Positions 44,336 to 53,829 of a stretch of 64,000 nt of DNA are shown here, piece by piece. This stretch comes from Grimontia celer. GTDB lineage: Bacteria; Pseudomonadota; Gammaproteobacteria; Enterobacterales; Vibrionaceae. The DNA lies in contig NZ_FIZX01000001.1 in the NCBI RefSeq assembly GCF_900055185.1, positions 1,302,001 through 1,366,000 of the forward strand. Direction: 5' to 3'. The notes under the pieces were generated by a model. That model was given only the letters and a program-made list of their open reading frames with translations, had not been told where the DNA came from and made no database searches. The translations under genes and the position numbers were made by a program. The stretch's first letter is position 1. Every line of letters begins with the position of its first letter.

Positions 44336-45298
44336 ATGTTCCTAAGCGAACTTTTCTCAGGTTATGAAGGCCTGTTAGTTCTCACACTTCTGATGCTTGG
44401 CATCGACTTGTTGCTCACCCGCGGAAAAATCAGTTTCCGTAGTGCTGCTGTCTGGAGTGTTTTCTGGTTTGCGCTGGCATTTGCCTTTGCTGCCGCGATC
44501 TATTTCTTCTGGCCACACATGGCACCTAATAGCGGCTTAACCAATGGTGAAGCGGCAACGTCATTTGTTACTGGTTATCTGCTAGAGAAATCGCTCAGTG
44601 TCGACAACCTGTTCGTTTTCGCACTGATTTTTGCCCAATTCAAAGTACCTGAAAGAAATGTTCCCCGCATTCTAATGCTGGGTATTGTGGGGGCGCTGAT
44701 CCTTCGCGGCATTATGATTTCTCTTGGCGCACCGTTGATTGCCAAGTTCCACGTCATTCTGTATCTGTTCGGTTTCTTCCTGATTTGGACCGGCGTACAA
44801 ATGTGGCGTCAACATGGCGAAGAAAACGAGTCGTTCTCAGACAGCTTTGCTGTGCGTTTGGTAAAACGCTTCTTGCGTGTGAGCCCGGATTACCACGGTA
44901 ATAAGATGTTCATCCGCGATGCGGTAGGCATTCTTGCTACCCCAATGCTGGTGGTGGTGATGGTCATTGCCATGACAGACGTCATGTTCGCACTGGACTC
45001 AATCCCTGCGATTTTCGCGGTCACTCAAGAACCGTATCTGGTTCTGGCGGCTAACGTCTTCGCGCTGCTCGGCCTCCGATCCCTGTATTTTGTGCTGGGC
45101 GGTATGTTGAACAAGTTCGCTTACCTACACCATACACTGGCTTTCATGCTGTGCTTTATTGGTGTGAAGATGCTGCTTATCGACACACCATTTGCTATCG
45201 CGACGCCTGTGTCGCTGGGTGTCATCGTGAGTTCGCTGGCGATAGGTATCGGCGCTTCCATTTGGAAACAACGTCAGGTAGAAAAACTGGCGCATTAA
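44336..45298 (+). CDS. alx: TerC/Alx family membrane protein
   Basis: The 320-residue protein has about nine membrane helices and the TerC family signature with acidic residues in the membrane (EKSLSVDNLFVFALIF, MTDVMFALDSIPAIFAVT). Alx proteins are linked to manganese export and alkaline pH response. GGAGG precedes the ATG, and a yybP-ykoY-like riboswitch lies in the leader, which supports the Mn role. A terminator follows. Confidence 0.88.
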   Translation: MFLSELFSGYEGLLVLTLLMLGIDLLLTRGKISFRSAAVWSVFWFALAFAFAAAIYFFWPHMAPNSGLTNGEAATSFVTGYLLEKSLSVDNLFVFALIFAQFKVPERNVPRILMLGIVGALILRGIMISLGAPLIAKFHVILYLFGFFLIWTGVQMWRQHGEENESFSDSFAVRLVKRFLRVSPDYHGNKMFIRDAVGILATPMLVVVMVIAMTDVMFALDSIPAIFAVTQEPYLVLAANVFALLGLRSLYFVLGGMLNKFAYLHHTLAFMLCFIGVKMLLIDTPFAIATPVSLGVIVSSLAIGIGASIWKQRQVEKLAH

Positions 45299-45316
45299 TA
45301 GCGACAACTAAAACTG

Positions 45317-45344
45317 AAAAAGGCACCTTCGCGGTGCCTTTTTT
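45317..45344. terminator. Bidirectional terminator after alx
   Basis: AAAAAGGCACC-TTCG-GGTGCCTTTTTT-type stem between convergent alx and the DUF3307 gene. Confidence 0.85.
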
Positions 45345-45361
45345 ACATCAATATCGGATTC

Positions 45362-46096
45362 TCACAGTTTTCCGAGATAATCTCCGAGCAAACCACAGCC
45401 TATACCAAACATGGCGCTTGCAAAGGTTCCCAGCATCACGTACTCCGTGAACATTCTGCTGCCGTGATCTTTAAGATCCCCAAATCTGAAAACGGATTTG
45501 GCTGCCAAGACCAGAGCGACGCCAGGCAATTGCCCCCAAAGAACAAAGGTCACAATCAGTGTGCGCTCAAAGTAGCCAATGAAGGTTCCAGCCTCTTTTA
45601 AGGGGCGATTGGTTGCGGCATCTTCAGTCGCAGTTAACTCCTGCGTCCAATTCTGCAAAATAAGCGCAATCGCTGAAGAGGAGGGTTTGAGCGCAAGCAG
45701 ATAAGCCAGCCCCCAACAGAGCAAGGTTTGCCATTTGGCAGATACAACCGCTTCCCATGCAGCATGGCGCTGATCAATTGTCACTGCAAAAGCCGTAATA
45801 AGTGCGATGAGAACAATGTGCAAAGTGAGCTTGAGTAGCATACCGCGAAGCCTCTCGGAAGGCATGGTCATACAGTGGCTCAACACAGCATATTGTGCAG
45901 ATAGTGCCAGTGTCGCGATAAATGCAGTTAGCAGAGGCGTTCCAACAATAGTGAAAGCGATAAACGCTAAGCCTGCTTGCAAAGCCGCTACCAGAATCAA
46001 TCCCTGCCGTTTACTGCTCATCAGCGGGAAAAGATAAAATTCAGAGAATATGTGGATGACCACCAGCACCAGTAACAAGGTCAGCAAAACACTCAA
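45362..46096 (-). CDS. DUF3307-like membrane protein, partner of SatD
   Basis: The 244-residue protein has about seven hydrophobic helices, starting SVLLTLLLVLVVIHIFSEFYLFP, and resembles DUF3307 proteins. Its start overlaps the satD-like gene by four bases (ATGA), so they are co-translated. DUF3307 genes occur beside SatD-type regulators in many bacteria. Their function is unknown; a transport or signalling membrane role is likely. The second half has GTFIGYFERTLIVTFVLWGQ and FRFGDLKDHGSRMF, conserved-looking charged turns. Confidence 0.75.
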   Translation of the reverse strand: MSVLLTLLLVLVVIHIFSEFYLFPLMSSKRQGLILVAALQAGLAFIAFTIVGTPLLTAFIATLALSAQYAVLSHCMTMPSERLRGMLLKLTLHIVLIALITAFAVTIDQRHAAWEAVVSAKWQTLLCWGLAYLLALKPSSSAIALILQNWTQELTATEDAATNRPLKEAGTFIGYFERTLIVTFVLWGQLPGVALVLAAKSVFRFGDLKDHGSRMFTEYVMLGTFASAMFGIGCGLLGDYLGKL

Positions 46097-46722
46097 TTCC
46101 TTTGATATCTAACCAGCCTGTCAGCATACCATCTGAGTGTTTCTTCAATGCGTCCATAATTGGCACGGTTGATGATTCTTGTGAACGCGCTTCGACTTAT
46201 CCCGAATTTATCTGCTAATTCAGCATGCTGCCTTGATGGGTTATCAAGCCAAAGTAACAGAGCTTGCGCCATCTTAGACGTCAATTGGCTTAAGTGATCA
46301 TCAAGAAATGAGACGACGATTCTCACATCACTACTGAAAGGTTCACTGTCCGAAGAAAAGGCTAATCTGGCACTTTTCATCGCATCCAGGTTTCTACCGG
46401 ATAACGTAAAGGCTTCAGAATTGTTCGCCATGCGCACTGGCAGTTGCCGCTCCGTCGCCCCTGCCACAGACAGTGATAATCTGGCATCTTGTCCCAAGGC
46501 GATGAGAGAAAGTCTAAGCCTGATTGCTATCTCCATCAGCGAAGCGGGTTCGACGGTATATATCTGAAACGCATCGCCCCGGTAGATTTCACCTTGAGCG
46601 GTTTCTCCAAAGTGGGAAAAGCACTGCTCTATCGCCTCAATGCATTGGCGACGCAGTGCTTCTTCCATTTCTGTAGAGCCAACCAAATCCCCAGTGATCA
46701 CACCGGCTGTGCTGATGCTCAT
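46093..46722 (-). CDS. SatD-family regulator
   Basis: The 209-residue protein begins GVITGDLVGSTEM, like SatD proteins. It ends with a helix-turn-helix, HAELADKFGISRSAFTRI (about 165-182). The N-terminal part looks like a nucleotide-cyclase-like fold without a full active site (RGDAFQIY). GGAGG precedes the ATG. Two inverted GTTAC-N8-GTAAC sites lie directly upstream, so it probably regulates its own operon with the DUF3307 gene. Confidence 0.75.
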   Translation of the reverse strand: MSISTAGVITGDLVGSTEMEEALRRQCIEAIEQCFSHFGETAQGEIYRGDAFQIYTVEPASLMEIAIRLRLSLIALGQDARLSLSVAGATERQLPVRMANNSEAFTLSGRNLDAMKSARLAFSSDSEPFSSDVRIVVSFLDDHLSQLTSKMAQALLLWLDNPSRQHAELADKFGISRSAFTRIINRANYGRIEETLRWYADRLVRYQRN

Positions 46723-46733
46723 GCAACCTCCAA

Positions 46734-46794
46734 GTTACGCAAATAAGTAACATGGTTAAATGTTACGCCTTTATGTAACTTTGTCAAAGGTTAC
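46734..46794. promoter_or_regulatory. GTTAC-N8-GTAAC operator array
   Basis: GTTAC-N8-GTAAC occurs at 46734-46751 and 46762-46779, exactly 28 bp apart, and a third GTTACGC begins at 46790. The sites fill the 68-bp gap ahead of the satD-like gene. Confidence 0.65.
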
Positions 46795-47591
46795 GCTGTT
46801 TTGTCACGCACTGGTTCTTCAACTGGACTCTCAAGTTGTTCGTAAAGCGCCTGAAAACTCTCGGAGAGTTTGTGTTTTGGCGCAAAGTGAACAAGCGGCT
46901 TTTGGTGGTAATGCGACTCTTTCATTTTCACCGACTGCGGAATGAAGGGTTCCAAGAGTGGCAAACCCAGCTCTCTGACATTTTCGATAATCTGCCCCGG
47001 GAACTTCGCCTGCGCGTTGAACATATTGACCACGACCCCTTCCAACATCAGTTTACGGTTGTGGTCGTCACGGAGCTCGGCCAAGTTATCCATCAGGGTC
47101 AACAATGCCTGATGAGAAAAACTGTCGCAATCAAATGGGATCAACAGTTTGTGTGCCGCAATCAGACCGGCTTTGCTGTAGAAGTTAAGATTAGGAGGCG
47201 TGTCGATGTAAATGCGCTCATATTCATTTTCCAGCTCATCTAATGCATCACGTAACTTGTATATCTTGTAGCGTCGCTCTAGCTCAGGCTCCAATGCTGC
47301 AAGCCTTGGACTTGAAGGAATGATGTCGAGGTTTTCATAAGCGGTCGCTTGGGGGAAGTTTTTGATTGGGGTAGAAACAGAGAACCAAGAAACGGTTTGA
47401 TCCAGAAGGTCGGCAACCGTTCTATCGTTCTTGGCATTAATATCCACACCCAGATAATGACTGCTATTCCCTTGAATATCGAGGTCAATAAGCAGTGTTT
47501 TCTTGCCACTTGCCGCACTCAGCGCCGCAAGGTTAACCGTTATACTGGATTTACCTACACCACCCTTTTGGTTGAAGATGATTCTTCGCAT
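46791..47591 (-). CDS. Orphan ParA-family ATPase
   Basis: The 266-residue protein has the deviant Walker A of ParA/MinD (QKGGVGKSS, residues 7-15), Walker A' (LLIDLDIQGNSS) and Walker B (RIYIDTPPN). It starts at ATG 47591; a longer frame to 47645 lacks the family start. No parB or parS is nearby, so it is probably not a partition system for a replicon but positions some cell component. It is upstream of and codirectional with the SatD operon. Confidence 0.85.
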   Translation of the reverse strand: MRRIIFNQKGGVGKSSITVNLAALSAASGKKTLLIDLDIQGNSSHYLGVDINAKNDRTVADLLDQTVSWFSVSTPIKNFPQATAYENLDIIPSSPRLAALEPELERRYKIYKLRDALDELENEYERIYIDTPPNLNFYSKAGLIAAHKLLIPFDCDSFSHQALLTLMDNLAELRDDHNRKLMLEGVVVNMFNAQAKFPGQIIENVRELGLPLLEPFIPQSVKMKESHYHQKPLVHFAPKHKLSESFQALYEQLESPVEEPVRDKTA

Positions 47592-47748
47592 CGTTTTCCC
47601 TTCCAATGTTTTGAAAAAGCACGACTGCGAACTGTGCATACTCAATCAGTAGCTTACCAACACCAGAGAAAGAAAAAGTGAAGATGTGTCTCGATTATCA
47701 GTAGAAATACTCAGCGCCAGCCATACAAATGACTGGCGCGTGAAACAG

Positions 47749-48282
47749 TTAGGATTTACCCAGCATGCGTTTCAGGGTCTCATCCTTATCGATGATGTGG
47801 TGTTTGAGCGCACCAGCGATATGCAGAACCAGCGTGGCAATCACAATGTTCGCCAGCACTTCATGGGTAACATGACCAACCTGACCAAGCCATTCGACTT
47901 TGTCGCCCGCAGGAATTACCGGGATACCAAACACAGCTAAACCACGACCACCACCTACTGACATCGCAATACCAGAGATTGGCATCAAGAGTGTCGCAAG
48001 TAGCAAAATGTGATGAACCGCTTTGGCGGCTTTTTCTTGCCAACTTGGTGAGCCAGGAATGACGGGAATTGGCCCTTCCTTAAAACGCCAGACAATACGT
48101 GCAGAAGCCAGCAGTAAAACGATAAAACCAAAAGATTTATGCAGGCCAATCATCTGTCCTTTGTCTGGGCCGTTAGGTAGGTCTTCAACATACAAACCAA
48201 ACGCCAGAACCGCGATGAACAATACTGCGACGCCCCAATGAAACATTCTGGTCGGCTTAGACAAAGACGACGAAGTACTCAT
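47749..48282 (-). CDS. Cytochrome b561 family protein
   Basis: The 177-residue protein has four membrane helices with haem-ligand histidines in RMFHWGVAV, GLHKSFGF and AVHHILLLA, and in HVTHEVLAN/LHIAGALKHH. It resembles the YodB/CybB cytochrome b561 group that oxidises quinol or passes electrons to superoxide in the inner membrane. ATG 48282 is preferred (GAGAG seven bases before it). It stands alone, with no YceI gene beside it. Confidence 0.87.
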   Translation of the reverse strand: MSTSSSLSKPTRMFHWGVAVLFIAVLAFGLYVEDLPNGPDKGQMIGLHKSFGFIVLLLASARIVWRFKEGPIPVIPGSPSWQEKAAKAVHHILLLATLLMPISGIAMSVGGGRGLAVFGIPVIPAGDKVEWLGQVGHVTHEVLANIVIATLVLHIAGALKHHIIDKDETLKRMLGKS

Positions 48283-48303
48283 TTTACAACTCTCCATATC
48301 CAT

Positions 48304-48653
48304 AATTAATTTGGGTATATATTGCGCTCAACCTGAGCACTAAACAATCAGCCCAGTGTAAAGTTAGGTAAAATTAGTACTTTATATTCAACGTATTTCA
48401 GCGAAGTCTTAACCTCAAAATAGCTCCTAGCTTCCAGCCAAAATTTAATCATTCAAATTCCGGATATTCGGACCTCCTTTCATCAGATTTGTCTCTTTCT
48501 AAACAGAGCGATGACAAAGAAAGGTTCTAATTTCCATAAGGTTTTTGGATATCTAGGAAAATCTTCAAATGTGAGATCGACATACAGTGCTTGCAGCAAT
48601 GCTAAGTGCCATACTAGGTTCTGTTAACTAATTATTATGCTGGAGAGACGTTC
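48304..48653. other. Intergenic gap of 350 bp
   Basis: Divergent promoter region of cytochrome b561 and the MscS gene. It is AT-rich; no repeat, RNA or gene is recognised. Confidence 0.4.
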
Positions 48654-50354
48654 ATGATCCCCCGTTGGTGTGCCGGATTTACTCTGCCTTTTATACTCCT
48701 TCTTTCTTCCGTTTTCTTTGTCAGCTTTGCAAACGCCGAAACGGCGTCACCGCAGGCAGAAATACCGAACGCTTCAAGCCAGTGGCAAACCCAAGTCGGC
48801 AACCTGAATAGAGAGCTTGGTGAGCTCGTCGCTCTTCAAAACAAGGCCAGCGGTGAAGATAAACTGGCTTTGCAACTGCAAATGTTCCAGAAAAACGAAG
48901 AGTTGCGGGCATTAGTTGCCAGCGGTGTGAAAAACGATAGCTTCGATCGGGCTTTTCTGATCAAGCAAATCAAACAGCAACAGAAATATGCAGACCAAGG
49001 TATTAAGTATCTGGCTGAACGCTCTTCCAAGCTTTCTGAACAGTTGAGCGAAGCAAAAAGTGAAGACAAATTCGCGATACTTTCTGATTACGAAGAATCC
49101 CGTAAATACCTCGACAGCATGTATGAAGAGCAATCTCAGAACATCGATTGGCTGAAAAGACTTAACGCTATTGACGAGAAAGCGGAAGAAGCATTCAAAC
49201 TTGAAATCAATCGCCGGACAGAACAGATAGCTGCCAATGTAGAGTATATACGCCAACAACTGAGTGCTGATGACGCACAACTTAAAGTCGCACCGGAATC
49301 TGAAAAAGCGACGATTCAGCTGAGGCAGCTTATTACCCAACGTCGCATGGCTATTACCACACGCAGTCTTTCTGTGATGATTGAACTCTCTGATAAGGTT
49401 GGGATTGAAACAGCTGAGTACAAACGCCTTTACTTCGAAGCAACTGGGAGTGTGACGCAAGATTTGTTGAGTGGTGATGTCCTGCTTTCCATCATCAAAA
49501 CCTGGTCGAGCAAGTTCTGGAACTGGTTCGTTGAAAACGCACCACAACATATCTTCCAGCTTATTGTCTTTTTGATAATCCTACTGATTGCCCGACAAAT
49601 CGCTAACCTAACACGTAAGGTCGTCAAAAAAGCGGTGGCTGCGAAGAATCTTAAGTTCTCGGTGCTGATGCAAGACTTCTTTATTTCCATGTCCGGTAAA
49701 GCGGTTTGGTTTATCGGTATTCTAATTGCCCTTTCCCAGATTGGTCTTAATCTGACCCCCATCCTCACAGGTTTCGGTATTGCCGGTGTTATCGTCGGTT
49801 TCGCGTTACAGGATACGCTCTCTAACTTCGCAGCAGGCATGATGCTTTTGATATACCGTCCATTTGATGTGGGAGATTTTGTTCAGGCAGGTGGCGTTGA
49901 AGGTAAGGTAAGCCATATGAGCTTGGTGAACACCACCATCAAAACCTTCGATAACCAAATCATCATCGTTCCAAACAGCAAGATCTGGGGCGATGTGATT
50001 AAAAATGTCACTCATGAGCGGGTTCGACGTGTCGATATGGTCTTTGGTGTTAGTTATAGCGACGATATTGAGTTTGTAGAAAAAGTACTGACTGACATTA
50101 TCACCAGCCACCCTGCCGTGTTGCGCGCGCCAGAACCCATGATCAAAGTGCATGTGTTGAACAGCTCTTCGGTTGATTTCATTGTTCGCCCTTGGGTGAA
50201 AACCGATGACTATTGGGATGTTTACTGGGATGTGACAAGAGAAGTGAAAATCCGATTCGACAAAGAAGGCATTTCTATCCCGTTCCCACAACAGGATGTG
50301 CACCTCCACATGGCGTCAGGACAACTTCCTCCTTCATCTGACAAACCAGCCTGA
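48654..50354 (+). CDS. MscS-family mechanosensitive channel with periplasmic coiled coil
   Basis: The 566-residue protein has a signal peptide (to about 27) and a long helical coiled-coil domain (about 35-260). Membrane helices follow (about 290-310, 335-355, 360-400), ending in the MscS pore motif GFALQDTLSNFAAGMMLL. The beta-domain has YRPFDVGDFV and IIIVPNSKIWGD. Such channels open under membrane tension to release solutes in hypo-osmotic shock. The extra periplasmic domain puts it with the larger MscS relatives. Confidence 0.9.
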   Translation: MIPRWCAGFTLPFILLLSSVFFVSFANAETASPQAEIPNASSQWQTQVGNLNRELGELVALQNKASGEDKLALQLQMFQKNEELRALVASGVKNDSFDRAFLIKQIKQQQKYADQGIKYLAERSSKLSEQLSEAKSEDKFAILSDYEESRKYLDSMYEEQSQNIDWLKRLNAIDEKAEEAFKLEINRRTEQIAANVEYIRQQLSADDAQLKVAPESEKATIQLRQLITQRRMAITTRSLSVMIELSDKVGIETAEYKRLYFEATGSVTQDLLSGDVLLSIIKTWSSKFWNWFVENAPQHIFQLIVFLIILLIARQIANLTRKVVKKAVAAKNLKFSVLMQDFFISMSGKAVWFIGILIALSQIGLNLTPILTGFGIAGVIVGFALQDTLSNFAAGMMLLIYRPFDVGDFVQAGGVEGKVSHMSLVNTTIKTFDNQIIIVPNSKIWGDVIKNVTHERVRRVDMVFGVSYSDDIEFVEKVLTDIITSHPAVLRAPEPMIKVHVLNSSSVDFIVRPWVKTDDYWDVYWDVTREVKIRFDKEGISIPFPQQDVHLHMASGQLPPSSDKPA

Positions 50355-50380
50355 TCTAAAAATCTTAATAATTTTCAGAG

Positions 50381-50406
50381 AGCTCCCATTTTGGGGGCTT
50401 TCTTAT
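50381..50406 (+). terminator. Terminator after mscS-like gene
   Basis: AGCTCCC-ATTTT-GGGGGCT followed by TTCTTATTTTC. Confidence 0.6.
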
Positions 50407-50650
50407 TTTCTAAGGGTATCTCTCTCCCCAAAGCACGACTCTTTTGGCAAGGCCACAAGTTGTTGACTAGGGTTATTTTGTCATATGCATGATTATTAAT
50501 AACTGAATAATAAACCGTATCGCATATGGCTAGTTAACTGATCTTGTTGAAATTAAAAACTCTTAGTCCCGTTTTCGAGAAGAAAGCATTTCATTATTTT
50601 CGGTTAAGCTAATACACCTTGCTCTCATATAAAAACTAAGGGATATAGTG

Positions 50651-51880
50651 ATGCTCAATAACAAAATCAAAGCTTTTGCTTTGGTTGGGGGAATGGCAAT
50701 TAGTCTCTCTCAACCTGCACTGGCAAAAGATAAAGTCATGCAATCAGCGGGCGCATTGGCGTTCGACAGCAAAAATGTTCTTTTCGTTGGTGACAGTAAA
50801 GCGGGCGTTGTCCATGCCTTTGACCTGCCAGAAAAGTCTTTTGAAGACCATAGTGGCTACCAATGGGGTCGAGCTCAGAGCTTTGAAGGTAGAACTGTCG
50901 TCGAAAACATAGACCAGAAGATCGCAAAACTACTTGGCGCGTCACCAGAAGATATTTCTATTAACGACATGGTTGTGCACCAACCATCTGGTGAAATCTA
51001 TCTTTCTGTCCACAAAGGACACGGTCCTAAACCAAAGCCTGTCATTCTGAAAGTAGATAACGGCAAGTTAGAGAAGGTGAACCTGAAATCAGCTAAACAC
51101 ACTTCTATCAGTGTCGGTCCAGTACCTACCAAGGAAACGCTGGAATTCGGTCAACCACTGAACTCACTGGCTATTACGGACATTGACTATTACGACGGTG
51201 AAATCTTCGTAGCTGGTGTTTCTAATGAAGTGTTTTCTTCGAAACTGCGTCGTATTCCTTTCCCATTCAAGGGTGAAGTCAACACAACATCGATCGAAAT
51301 CTGGCACGCTGTTCATGCTCAGTATGAGACCCGTGCGCCGATTATCACACAGACTATTCGTGAACTGGATGGCAAGCCTACCCTCATCGCTATTTATGCC
51401 TGTACGCCAATCGTGAAGATCCCTCTGGATGAGCTGAAAGACGGCGCGCAAGTGCGTGGAACCATGATTGGTGAAATGGGCTACGGCAACACCCCTATTG
51501 ATATCGTCTCGTTCACTAGTGGCATGGACAACAACGACTATGTGGTTGTGACGAACACAAACCGCAGTGCTGCGCAAATTCCGTTGCAAGCGATTGCGAC
51601 AGCGGAAGCGATGCCATCCGGTGAAGGCGTAAAACCTGTTTTCCAGGTTGCAGGTGTCTATCAGTTCCCACTGCCAATGAGTGGAACACTGCATCTTGAT
51701 CTCATCAACGATCAGTGGGCTGCTACCATCCGTCGTAACCCTGAAGAAGTTGGCCGCATTGATTTGCACACCCTGCCACTGCCGTTCTTCTTCGACCGCG
51801 CTGACCACGTTGTTGAAATGAACTGGGCTGATGGCCCTGATCCATTTGGCTATAAGTCATTGCCACCTGTTAAATACTAA
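50651..51880 (+). CDS. Exported protein of unknown function, beta-propeller-like
   Basis: Not assigned. The 409-residue protein has a signal peptide (AISLSQPALAK, cleaved near residue 25). Repeated strand motifs suggest a propeller (LAFDSKNVLFVGDSKAG, SGEIYLSVHKGHG, YYDGEIFVAGVSN, DYVVVTNTNRSA). The start is ATG 50651, with AGGGA seven bases before it. It is followed by a second exported gene two bases later, so the two probably work together in the periplasm or outside. Confidence 0.65.
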   Translation: MLNNKIKAFALVGGMAISLSQPALAKDKVMQSAGALAFDSKNVLFVGDSKAGVVHAFDLPEKSFEDHSGYQWGRAQSFEGRTVVENIDQKIAKLLGASPEDISINDMVVHQPSGEIYLSVHKGHGPKPKPVILKVDNGKLEKVNLKSAKHTSISVGPVPTKETLEFGQPLNSLAITDIDYYDGEIFVAGVSNEVFSSKLRRIPFPFKGEVNTTSIEIWHAVHAQYETRAPIITQTIRELDGKPTLIAIYACTPIVKIPLDELKDGAQVRGTMIGEMGYGNTPIDIVSFTSGMDNNDYVVVTNTNRSAAQIPLQAIATAEAMPSGEGVKPVFQVAGVYQFPLPMSGTLHLDLINDQWAATIRRNPEEVGRIDLHTLPLPFFFDRADHVVEMNWADGPDPFGYKSLPPVKY

Positions 51881-51882
51881 GC

Positions 51883-52686
51883 ATGACTTTCCTAAACGCA
51901 GCAGCACGACAAATATTTTTTGTCGTGCTCTTTTTCTCTTTGGCAGTAAGCACTGCTCAAGCAGCTTTGCTTAGCTATACCCCCTCTCAATCCACTATTC
52001 CTGCCAACACCCTTCGCTTCTATCTTTATTTCTCGGAGCCTATGGCTCGGGGACAAGTCAAAAGTCATATTCGGCTAGAGCGCGAGGACGGAAGTGAAGT
52101 TATCAACCCTTTTCTCAATCTCTATACCGAGCTTTGGGATAGCGAACAACGCAGAGTCACGCTTTTGTTTGACCCTGGCCGGGTTAAACAGTCGGTAGGA
52201 CCAAACGTCCAAGCTGGTGCTCCATTAGTAGAGGGTAACCAATATAGACTGGTTGTATCTGGCTCTATGAAAAACGCGGTAGGAAAAGCAATCGGGGAAG
52301 ACAAAACCATCGAGTTTGATGTGATCGCACCTGAGCGACGCGCCATCGTACCCGCCGATTGGGAATTGACCACGCCACCAGTAAACGGATTGCAACCACT
52401 TGTGGTGACATTCGACAGAATCATGGACAGGTACGCGGCACAGCGGCTCATTCGATTGAAAGGTCCTGATGGAGAAACCCTTCGAGGAAAGCTGGTCAGC
52501 GAAGATCGCATGTGGACACTGACCCCGGAAACGGAGTGGCAGAGTGGGAACTATAAACTTATCGTCAGTCCCGAATTGGAAGATATATCCGGCAACACGA
52601 TTCGCTCTCCGTTTGATGCCAAATCAGGGACAATGGGCGAAGCCACTAACATCATCGAGCGTGAATTCGTAATAGGTACGCCATGA
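51883..52686 (+). CDS. Exported protein with two SbsA-like Ig domains
   Basis: The 267-residue protein has a signal peptide (FFVVLFFSLAVSTAQA) and two bacterial Ig-like (Big_5/SbsA) domains. The first has STIPANTLRFYLYFSEPM, the second GLQPLVVTFDRIMDRYA. These domains usually bind ligands or partners at the cell surface. It is tightly coupled to the upstream propeller-like gene. Function is not known. Confidence 0.7.
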   Translation: MTFLNAAARQIFFVVLFFSLAVSTAQAALLSYTPSQSTIPANTLRFYLYFSEPMARGQVKSHIRLEREDGSEVINPFLNLYTELWDSEQRRVTLLFDPGRVKQSVGPNVQAGAPLVEGNQYRLVVSGSMKNAVGKAIGEDKTIEFDVIAPERRAIVPADWELTTPPVNGLQPLVVTFDRIMDRYAAQRLIRLKGPDGETLRGKLVSEDRMWTLTPETEWQSGNYKLIVSPELEDISGNTIRSPFDAKSGTMGEATNIIEREFVIGTP

Positions 52687-52692
52687 TCAGAA

Positions 52693-52715
52693 AAGGAGGC
52701 AATATGCCTCCTTGC
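52693..52715. terminator. Possible terminator
   Basis: AAGGAGGC-AATAT-GCCTCCTT hairpin between convergent genes; the T run is weak. Confidence 0.4.
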
Positions 52716-52735
52716 TGCTTTACTTTCTTTCGTTC

Positions 52736-53023
52736 TTATTTGGCTTTTACAAACAGACCTTTAAGCCATTTGTATATAAGAATCAAGCTATAGAACGGGT
52801 TGCTTGACGTGTTGTATTCCTCTAGCGCATAGATGTAATTCGATTTGTACTTCTCTACCGCTTCTTGTGCTGAATCTGCATATATCGAGTCATCTTCTAC
52901 TTCATAACCCTGTGCCAGCAGAGCATCCTTTTCTTCCAGGAAGGTGTTTGAAGCCATGTCCAAATAAGTAAATTTCTGTCTCTTCGAATTTGGAATGGTG
53001 AAGAACTGATATTTGTTAGCCAT
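52736..53023 (-). CDS. Small protein of unknown function (95 aa)
   Basis: Not recognised. The 95-residue protein is soluble for the most part (KYQFFTIPNSKRQKFTYL, acidic middle, EAVEKYKSNYIYALEEY). A C-terminal hydrophobic segment (SLILIYKWLKGLFV) could lie on the membrane. AGGGGACG stands before the ATG, so translation is likely. It is transcribed alone between convergent and codirectional neighbours. Confidence 0.55.
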   Translation of the reverse strand: MANKYQFFTIPNSKRQKFTYLDMASNTFLEEKDALLAQGYEVEDDSIYADSAQEAVEKYKSNYIYALEEYNTSSNPFYSLILIYKWLKGLFVKAK

Positions 53024-53066
53024 TAACGTCCCCTAATTTGTTTAATAGGCGGCGAAATCGCGTTGC

Positions 53067-53813
53067 TTAGTTAACTGCACGTCCTGTGCTTAGGAACGAA
53101 ACCCAGTCATCACGATTTCTGCTTTTTGCAGCTTCAACGGCTTTGCGAACATCGTAATCGATTCGCTTGTGGTTCACGCTCCAACTTTTACCCTCACCTT
53201 CTACAATTGCGTATGAGGCATGATGGCTAAAGCTTTCCATCGCATGAACCCAAGGTTCGTCGTCCTTGTAGGCGGGAAGCCCCACACTACCAGGGTTAAC
53301 GATGAGTTGATTGCTGCGCGTCGAAACTGATCTTGCTAAATGGGTATGACCGCAACAAATTAGGTGGCTTGGGTTGCCCGCCAATAACGCAACAATGTCA
53401 TCGTTACCTCTCAATACAGGGCTTCCGCTTGACGCATCTTCCAGCAGGTAAACCAAATCGTTATCCGGTGTACCGTGACAGAAAAATACATCCTCATTGA
53501 ATTGCATGGTAGGTGGCAGTGACTTCATCCAGTCGAGGGGCGCTGCGCCAAGATTATCCAGAATAAACTGCATCGTCGGGTTTGAAGCAATTTCCGCTTC
53601 CTGCGCCTCATAAATCTGCCTGTCCTGATTGCCACGAATAGTAACAATCTCATGCTGCATCAATAGATTAAACGTATCACGTGGAGCGATAGGTCCGTAC
53701 AAAATATCGCCGAGATTAACGATAACATCGACATTTTCTCGACGAATGTCACTCAGCACTGCTTCCAATGCAAAAACGTTACTGTGAATGTCTGAAATCA
53801 GGGCTAAACGCAT
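53067..53813 (-). CDS. Metallophosphoesterase (YfcE-like)
   Basis: The 248-residue protein has the calcineurin-like metal motifs ISDIHSN (Asp7, His9), VNLGDILYGP, RGNQDR, HGTPDN and CGHTHLAR. Each metal ligand is present. Relatives hydrolyse phosphodiesters or phosphomonoesters; the natural substrate is unknown. AAGGA stands before the ATG. It may be co-transcribed with the GFA gene 16 bp upstream. Confidence 0.87.
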   Translation of the reverse strand: MRLALISDIHSNVFALEAVLSDIRRENVDVIVNLGDILYGPIAPRDTFNLLMQHEIVTIRGNQDRQIYEAQEAEIASNPTMQFILDNLGAAPLDWMKSLPPTMQFNEDVFFCHGTPDNDLVYLLEDASSGSPVLRGNDDIVALLAGNPSHLICCGHTHLARSVSTRSNQLIVNPGSVGLPAYKDDEPWVHAMESFSHHASYAIVEGEGKSWSVNHKRIDYDVRKAVEAAKSRNRDDWVSFLSTGRAVN

Positions 53814-53829
53814 TGGAAAGTCCTTGTAT

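Noticed and set aside
46791-47591. ParA as evidence of plasmid or secondary replicon
   Set aside because: No parB, parS or replication gene is adjacent; neighbours are chromosomal-type genes. Orphan ParA proteins are common.
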